A stretch of DNA of 64,000 nucleotides from the NCBI GenBank assembly GCA_949752795.1, contig OX457075.1, positions 5,570,001 to 5,634,000 on the forward strand, read 5' to 3'. Numbering within the stretch: the stretch's first letter is position 1; each line of letters begins with the position of its first letter. The notes beneath the pieces were generated by a model. It worked only from the letters and a program-made list of their open reading frames with translations. It was not told where the DNA came from and did no database searches. The position numbers and the translations under genes were made by a program. The stretch is from Hyperoodon ampullatus. Taxonomy: Eukaryota; Chordata; Mammalia; Artiodactyla; Ziphiidae. Below, in pieces: positions 59,050-64,000 of the stretch.

Positions 59050-60598
59050 CTAAACCCTAGTTCCAATTACTTATCCCCTGGGACCTACTGTTTCTCCCCC
59101 TGCCCTACCCCTCCTACCCACTCCAAAATCATCAGCATTCATGTTTCCAGTAATTCAAGCACAATTTGCATGGGTTATCCTATATCTGTCAACCAAACAT
59201 CCGGAAGAAGATGAGTCTGGATCCGATGTGGGTTGGGGTCCTTCCCCCAGACTTATATCACTTATGGATCGTCTCTGAAGGAGTACAAACTTAAAAAAAA
59301 TTCTTCGTGGGATATTTACCATCTCTCAGCATAACTTTAAAAATGCTAGTCGTCTCTTCTCCACCAGTTCAGAATAGGAAAGAAATGTACCGCATGAAGG
59401 GGACAAAGAACTGTGTCCTGCTAGACCGCCTCTGTCCCCGGCTGAGCCTAGAAATTCCACCTGTAAACAAAGACGGAGATGCTTTGACATTGCCTTTTCA
59501 GAGGACATAAAGGAACCGGGCCGCCAGAGCAGTCCTGGGTTGGAAGATGGGGCAGCTTGACCTGCTTCCTGGGAGGGGAAAGGGAGTTTGTTTGTATTCA
59601 TTTACTTAAAGAAGCTAAAACTTCTAAGTATTCCAGCCCAGGGGATCCTCTGAGTTGAAAGATGAAGTAACAACCTTCACTTGGTATAAAGTTCTCTTGC
59701 ACATAAACAGGAAGTTCAACAGCAGAAGGTGTTATGTCATCATATGAATAAGGAATGCAGCAAAAATAGAACACTGAGTAAGAGTAGCTCAAACTGTAGG
59801 ACATGCCTATTTTGCACTTAATACTAAATCTGTAGGCAGCTGATTTTTAGAGTGACACAGCGGTTCCACCCTAGAGCCCGTGGAGATGTGTGAGATTTTC
59901 TTAGCGTTCCCATAATGGTGCCAAATGGCCAGTTCAGCCTCAGTTATTAGCCCTTTGTATGACGATGCCCCGAGGTAGGAATTAGGAGAGAGATCAGTGC
60001 AGTGAGAGAAAGTAAAGCGCATATGAGACAGAGTTCTTCTTGTGACCCTCTCTCACATCAGAGATGAAAATCTTTTCCGGAGACTCCTCAACAGGTGTCA
60101 CCTTACAGCTCACTGGTCCGAACTGAGCTAATACTGCCCCAGATCAGTCACTGACAGAGGGGATGGGATTTGATGCTTGATGAGGAACAACCACAGTTTA
60201 CCCCCTGAGACCTGGCGCGTGGCCTCCTGAACAAAACCGAGCATGATTGGCAAAGAGGAAATAGAGACAAGTAACAACACGGCTAAGATCGTAAAGGCAG
60301 ACCTGTGACAGTCAGCTGGCGAATCTTTTTGGCAGTGAGCTCTCTTACCCTTTGTGAAATCTTCTGGAAATGACACCTACATAAAAGGACTTTGGGGATT
60401 ATCAATGTCAAATTCTCGCATGCCCTTCCAAAAGAAAATCATTGTGCTGATCTCAGTGATAACACATATCATTTTATAGAAAAGCAAACACACCATGAGC
60501 TGCGTGGAGATCAGGACACAATCTTCCTTCATTTCCCCAGGTGCCCACAAGACACCTGGAAGATGTTTTCTGCGTGGCTTAACGGAATGAAACTCCAT
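59050..60598. other. Unassigned noncoding DNA
   Basis: No confident repeat or gene. Small opposed frames at 59.3-59.6 kb and 60.1-60.6 kb show no recognised domains. Confidence 0.5.
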
Positions 60599-60599
60599 T

Positions 60600-60690
60600 G
60601 AATAGATGAGCAAACTTAGATCCACGGAAGAGAAACGACAAGTCCAAGGTCACTCAGCTAGGTTTCTTGGAGGGAGAGCAACCAAGAACA
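60600..60690 (-). repeat. MIR fragment, antisense
   Basis: 'aatagatgagcaaacttagatccacggaagagaaacgacaagtccaaggtcactcagctagg' is the reverse complement of the MIR core ('...tagctgtgtgaccttggg'). Confidence 0.7.
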
Positions 60691-61114
60691 ACTTGGCTCT
60701 TCTGACATGTGGTTTGACTCTAATTTTCCCATTTTCACATGCTACTTGTCCAAAGGAGGCATGTGAGGATTTGGGGTGGACCCTAAAAATCAGTCGTTCA
60801 CGAAAAACTCTGAAGGATGCAGGAGGGTAGTTCTCTCACTATGATCACATATGGAGCTCAAGGGAGAATCAAACCCTCTTGTTTGATATTTTTTAATGAC
60901 TTTTCCAGAATGTGTGAACCTTCTGTGGGTTCTCCTAAGCCAGAGGGTGGTGGATGAGGGGTGAGAAAAACCTGTCACAGTCACGGTCCTGCGTCTCTCC
61001 CAAACTGTCCCCTACTGAATGACATTTATTTTTATGAGACCACTGACGATTAGCATTTTTAAGATGCCACTGTCAGTTACAGCCTGTAACAGGAGAAGGT
61101 TTATAGGTGATGAT
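60691..61114. other. Unassigned noncoding DNA
   Basis: Nothing recognised upstream of the L1 tail insertion. Confidence 0.5.
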
Positions 61115-61128
61115 TTCCTTTCCTTATT

Positions 61129-61431
61129 TTTTATTTTATTTTATTTTATTTTATTTTTGGGGGGGCAGAGAGTAATGCATTTCTTTCTTTCTTTTTATTT
61201 TTTATTTTTTATTTTTTTTACAACTTTATTGGAGTATAATTGCTTCACAATGGTGTATTAGTTTCTGCTTTATAACAAAGTCAATCAGTTATACATATAC
61301 ATCTGTTCCCATATCCCTTCCCTCTTGCGTCTCCTTCCCTCCCACCCTCCCTACCCCACCCCTCCAGGCGGTCACAAAGCACCGAGCTGATATCCCTGTG
61401 CTATGCGGCTGCTTCCCACTAGCTATCTACC
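61129..61431 (-). mobile_element. L1 3' tail with two A-rich tracts, minus strand
   Basis: From about 61218 on, 'acaactttattggagtataattgcttcacaatggtgtattag' to 'gcggctgcttcccactagctatctac' is the reverse complement of the L1 3' UTR seen at 29.2 kb. A perfect 14-bp target-site duplication 'ttcctttccttatt' lies at 61115-61128 and 61432-61445. Between UTR and duplication are two A-rich tracts (T-rich here) separated by non-A sequence at about 61158-61180, the layout of a small 3' transduction. Confidence 0.93.
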
Positions 61432-61566
61432 TTCCTTTCCTTATTACAAAGAGAGAGTGGAAAACAACTCCCTTTGGCTACCTTGTGGAGACACTAATAA
61501 CTCTTTGTCTCTGAGTAGAAACCTTCATGAAGAAACCCTTTCCCTGTCCCTGTCCATGTTCGACCC

Positions 61567-62113
61567 TGTCAACTGAATTAAAAAACGCACAACCTAAAAG
61601 TTGAGAATTATGTTTTACTTGGTGGACATTCTGAGGACTTCAGGCCTGGGACACAGCATCTCAGATAATGCTGAGAGACTGCTCTGAAAAGGCAGTGGGG
61701 AGGGGCGGCAGAGGGGGAGAGCCAGGATATGTAGGAGTTTTTGCAACAAAAGACCAGGTAGTGGGAACATCAAAAGATTGCTGTTAATTAAAGAAAACCG
61801 GACCTCTCAAGTTAATGAATTTAGCCGCTTTTCTATGTATGGGAAGATGCAAAAGCCTAGGCTCACTGAAATCATTCCTTTGCTATGCACCTCAGCTCTC
61901 TGAGGCCAGCATCTTGTGTTTTCTCATCCTGAGCCCCTCAGGGTGCACCTTTGGGGTGGCTGCAGCAGTTGACTGCTAGATGGCAGGCATTCTTTGTCTC
62001 CATCCTGAGTTCCCTCAGGGCTCACCATCAGGCGGCTGAATTGTGATGACTTGATGGCTGCAACATCCTTTGTTTCCTGATATGGCAGGCAATATTTCTG
62101 ATTCACAGCCACA
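61567..62113 (-). mobile_element. Solo LTR of an endogenous retroelement, minus strand
   Basis: Reverse complemented, the unit begins TGTGG and ends 'cagttgaca'. It carries an 'ataattctcaacttttagg' 3' segment and a TG..CA frame. Within it two direct sub-repeats (61925-61988 and 62001-62090) share 'catcctgag...ccctcaggg' and '...atggcaggc'. The same family in opposite orientation lies at 63497-63951. Family not named; ERVL/MaLR or ERV1 possible. No coding interior adjoins. Confidence 0.8.
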
Positions 62114-62806
62114 CTCCTTGGAACGGATGGTCTTCTGTGTGACCCCCAGACTAGGCTGACCAGAGCAGTGGCCTTGCCAGGCTCATAGCTTCCTTACTGT
62201 TTTTGCTCAGTCCCTCACCAAAGGCTTTTGGAAATTCATGGTGACTGGGGCATGTGATGATGCCCTTGGAGTCCAGGTGTGGAATAGAATCTGGGCTCCC
62301 AGGGGGTAGGGGGTGTCAACTTATAAAGAAGATTGAGGACCCAAGCCTTAGGTCTACCTTTGCATGTGAATAATGATCTGTGAGATACATTCCACCCTCC
62401 TTTTAAATAATGGCTTGGCTAATTAAAATCAAATTGCAAGTGAGCAGAGCCCATTAGCTGTATTTTGCTCAGAGCTGTGTTTGTGCACCGGGAGAACCAG
62501 CGTTCACTACCTTTCCCAAAGTCTGTGATGTGTGTGATGCCTCTTCTCTGCATCTCCCCTGTGCCATCTTTCTTCTCCTGCTATTGGTGCAGCCAAGCTC
62601 CCGCCTTTGCTGGGGACACCAAGCACCCAGGGTCCCCTTGCTATGCTCCCTGCACTAAGCATCCCTGAGTGACTGCATCCAGGGGCTCTGCCCTCCAGGG
62701 CTTTCCTTCTGCAGGTGTAGCAATACAACTGTAGACACAGGCCCTTGGACTCTAGGAAGGGTATTAGCTCACTTCAGAAAGCTTCTTTGCCCTGCCTGTG
62801 GCTCTG
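62114..62806. other. Unassigned DNA between the inverted LTRs
   Basis: No retroviral coding motif or other repeat recognised. The interval holds no gag, pol or env-like frame. Confidence 0.5.
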
Positions 62807-62819
62807 AGCTCTGAGTTCT

Positions 62820-63029
62820 TTTTTTTGGCGGGGGGCAGGTACACGGGCCTCTCACTGTTGTGGCCTCTCCCGTTGCGGAGCACAGGCTCTGGACGCGCAG
62901 GCTCAGCGGCCATGGCTCATGGGCCCAGCCGCTCCGCAGCACGTGCGATCCTCCCAGACCGGGGCACGAACCCGTGTCCCCTGCATCGGCAGGCGGACTC
63001 TCAACCACTGCGCCACCAGGGAAGCCCAG
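62820..63029 (-). mobile_element. CHR-type SINE, short form, minus strand
   Basis: A T-run then a G-rich junction, 'acacgggcctctcactgttgtgg' through 'ccaccagggaagccca'. Target-site duplication 'gctctgagttct' (62808-62819) and 'gccctgagttct' (63030-63041), one mismatch. Confidence 0.95.
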
Positions 63030-63041
63030 GCCCTGAGTTCT

Positions 63042-63495
63042 GTCAGAGAAAATACTGCTCTGGCTTCACCAGCATAGGCTCAGGAAAAATATTCCATTTG
63101 GTTTCCAGGTGAGTGCTATCACACTGTCAATGAACAGATACTCCCAATGCTTTTGAGCCCATCAGAGTGTTGATTCAGCATCTGAACAAGCTTTGGCTGG
63201 GTCAGTGTGGACCCCTCAGTCCAGGAAAGGCCTCCTGGTAGTGGGCAGCTTGGGGCTGGCAGGGAGCCCTGGATGGGAGCTGAGGAAGAGCCTGTCGCCT
63301 GGGATCCGAGTGCTTTGCCCTCCGTATGCCCACCTTGTGCTTGTCAGAAATGAGAAAAACAAAAATTTATCCCAGGAAATGTAGAAACTCTACACAGAAC
63401 AATTACTGTAGAAGAAAAATAGCTCCAGATCTACACAATCCCCCCTACCCCAGCCCCTCTCAGGCTCAGACTGTCTCACAGGCCAATTCTTTCAC
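63042..63495. other. Unassigned noncoding DNA
   Basis: No recognisable gene or repeat between a SINE and the second LTR. Confidence 0.5.
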
Positions 63496-63496
63496 A

Positions 63497-63951
63497 GGTT
63501 TAAGGATGAGAAATGGAATATTTCCTGCCATATCAGTAAACAAAGGATGTCACAGTCTTCAGCAAATGCAGCCACCATGAATGTGAGCTGGTGAGCCCTG
63601 AGGAAACTCAGGATGTGAAAATACAGGATACAGGCCTCAGAGAGCTGAGGTGCACAGCAAAGGAATGATTTCAGGGAGCCCAGATTCCTGCATCTTCCCA
63701 TACATAGAAAAGCACTAAATTCCTTAACTTGGGATATCGGGTTTTCTTCAATTAACAATAATCTTTTGATGTTCCTGGCTATCTGCCCTTTGTCGCAAAA
63801 CATCTATATAACCTGGCCCCTCCCTTGCTTCCTTGGAGCAGTTCTCTCAGGGTTAATTGAGGTGCTGCCTCCCGGGCTTAAGTCCTAAAAATTTCCACCA
63901 AATAAAACATAACTCTCAACTTTTAGGCTGCGTGTATTTTTTCAGTCAGCA
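63497..63951 (+). mobile_element. Solo LTR of the same family as 61567-62113, plus strand
   Basis: 'gaatatttcctgccatatcag', 'caaaggaatgatttcag', 'tgcatcttcccatacatagaaaagc', 'atcttttgatgttcc' and 'ccaaataaaacataactctcaacttttagg' align block by block with the reverse complement of the first LTR. The AATAAA is a polyadenylation-signal candidate. It has one, not two, of the internal sub-repeats. It ends near 'cagtcagca'. Confidence 0.8.
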
Positions 63952-64000
63952 AGGAACAGGGAATTCCTAGACTGTATAAATTGTTCCAGTACGTGGGAAA

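Noticed and set aside
61137..61160. (ATTTT)n as a regulatory or CRISPR-like array
   Set aside because: It is the A-rich tail of a minus-strand L1 insertion; there are no spacers and the window is mammalian.
63800..63951. Possible promoter or polyadenylation site of a host gene
   Set aside because: The AATAAA lies inside an LTR and is explained by it.

Overview
This window looks like nuclear DNA of a cetartiodactyl mammal, most likely a cetacean (whale or dolphin). The main evidence is a set of at least twelve tRNA-derived SINEs of the CHR type, in both a short and a long form. Several are young, with intact 13-17 bp target-site duplications. No ruminant BovB or ART2 elements were seen. Older mammalian repeats (L1, L2, MIR, MLT1/MaLR LTRs, hAT-Charlie and Tigger relics) support a placental genome. 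Species and chromosome cannot be read from the window, and repeat family names are assigned from memory of consensus sequences, not from a search.

I found no credible protein-coding exon, rRNA, tRNA gene, CpG island or prokaryotic-style operon. The only long reading frame with a recognisable protein is a dead L1 ORF2 reverse transcriptase (frame 26775-28604). Open frames elsewhere are antisense shadows of SINEs or chance frames. The stretch behaves like a gene desert or the interior of a very large intron.

Layout: 1-10.7 kb is AT-rich, mostly unassigned DNA with MIR relics. From 10.7 to 24.4 kb lies a SINE-rich belt with ten CHR-type SINEs, a Tigger relic beside a striking 34-bp hairpin, and two hAT relics. 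At 26.2-29.3 kb is a 5'-truncated L1 whose ORF2 carries a misplaced copy of its own C-terminal region. From 29.4 to 44 kb are decayed minus-strand L2s, an MLT1-type LTR, MIRs and two L1 tails. At 44.3-45.6 kb three DNA transposons (MER20-like, MER1-like and a near-complete Tigger) sit side by side, the last interrupted by an L1 tail. At 49.5-52.1 kb lies an unusually long antisense L2 relic with traces of endonuclease and reverse transcriptase. From 52.9 to 59.0 kb are a 39-bp tandem repeat, a SINE, a MaLR LTR, a nearly full MIR and a 122-bp segment that recurs almost unchanged 3.4 kb away. The last 3 kb hold two LTRs of one family in inverted orientation and an L1 tail with a possible small 3' transduction.

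No new biological system could be supported. The items most worth a second look are structural: the chimeric L1, the 122-bp templated duplication, the hairpin, the inverted LTR pair and the long L2.
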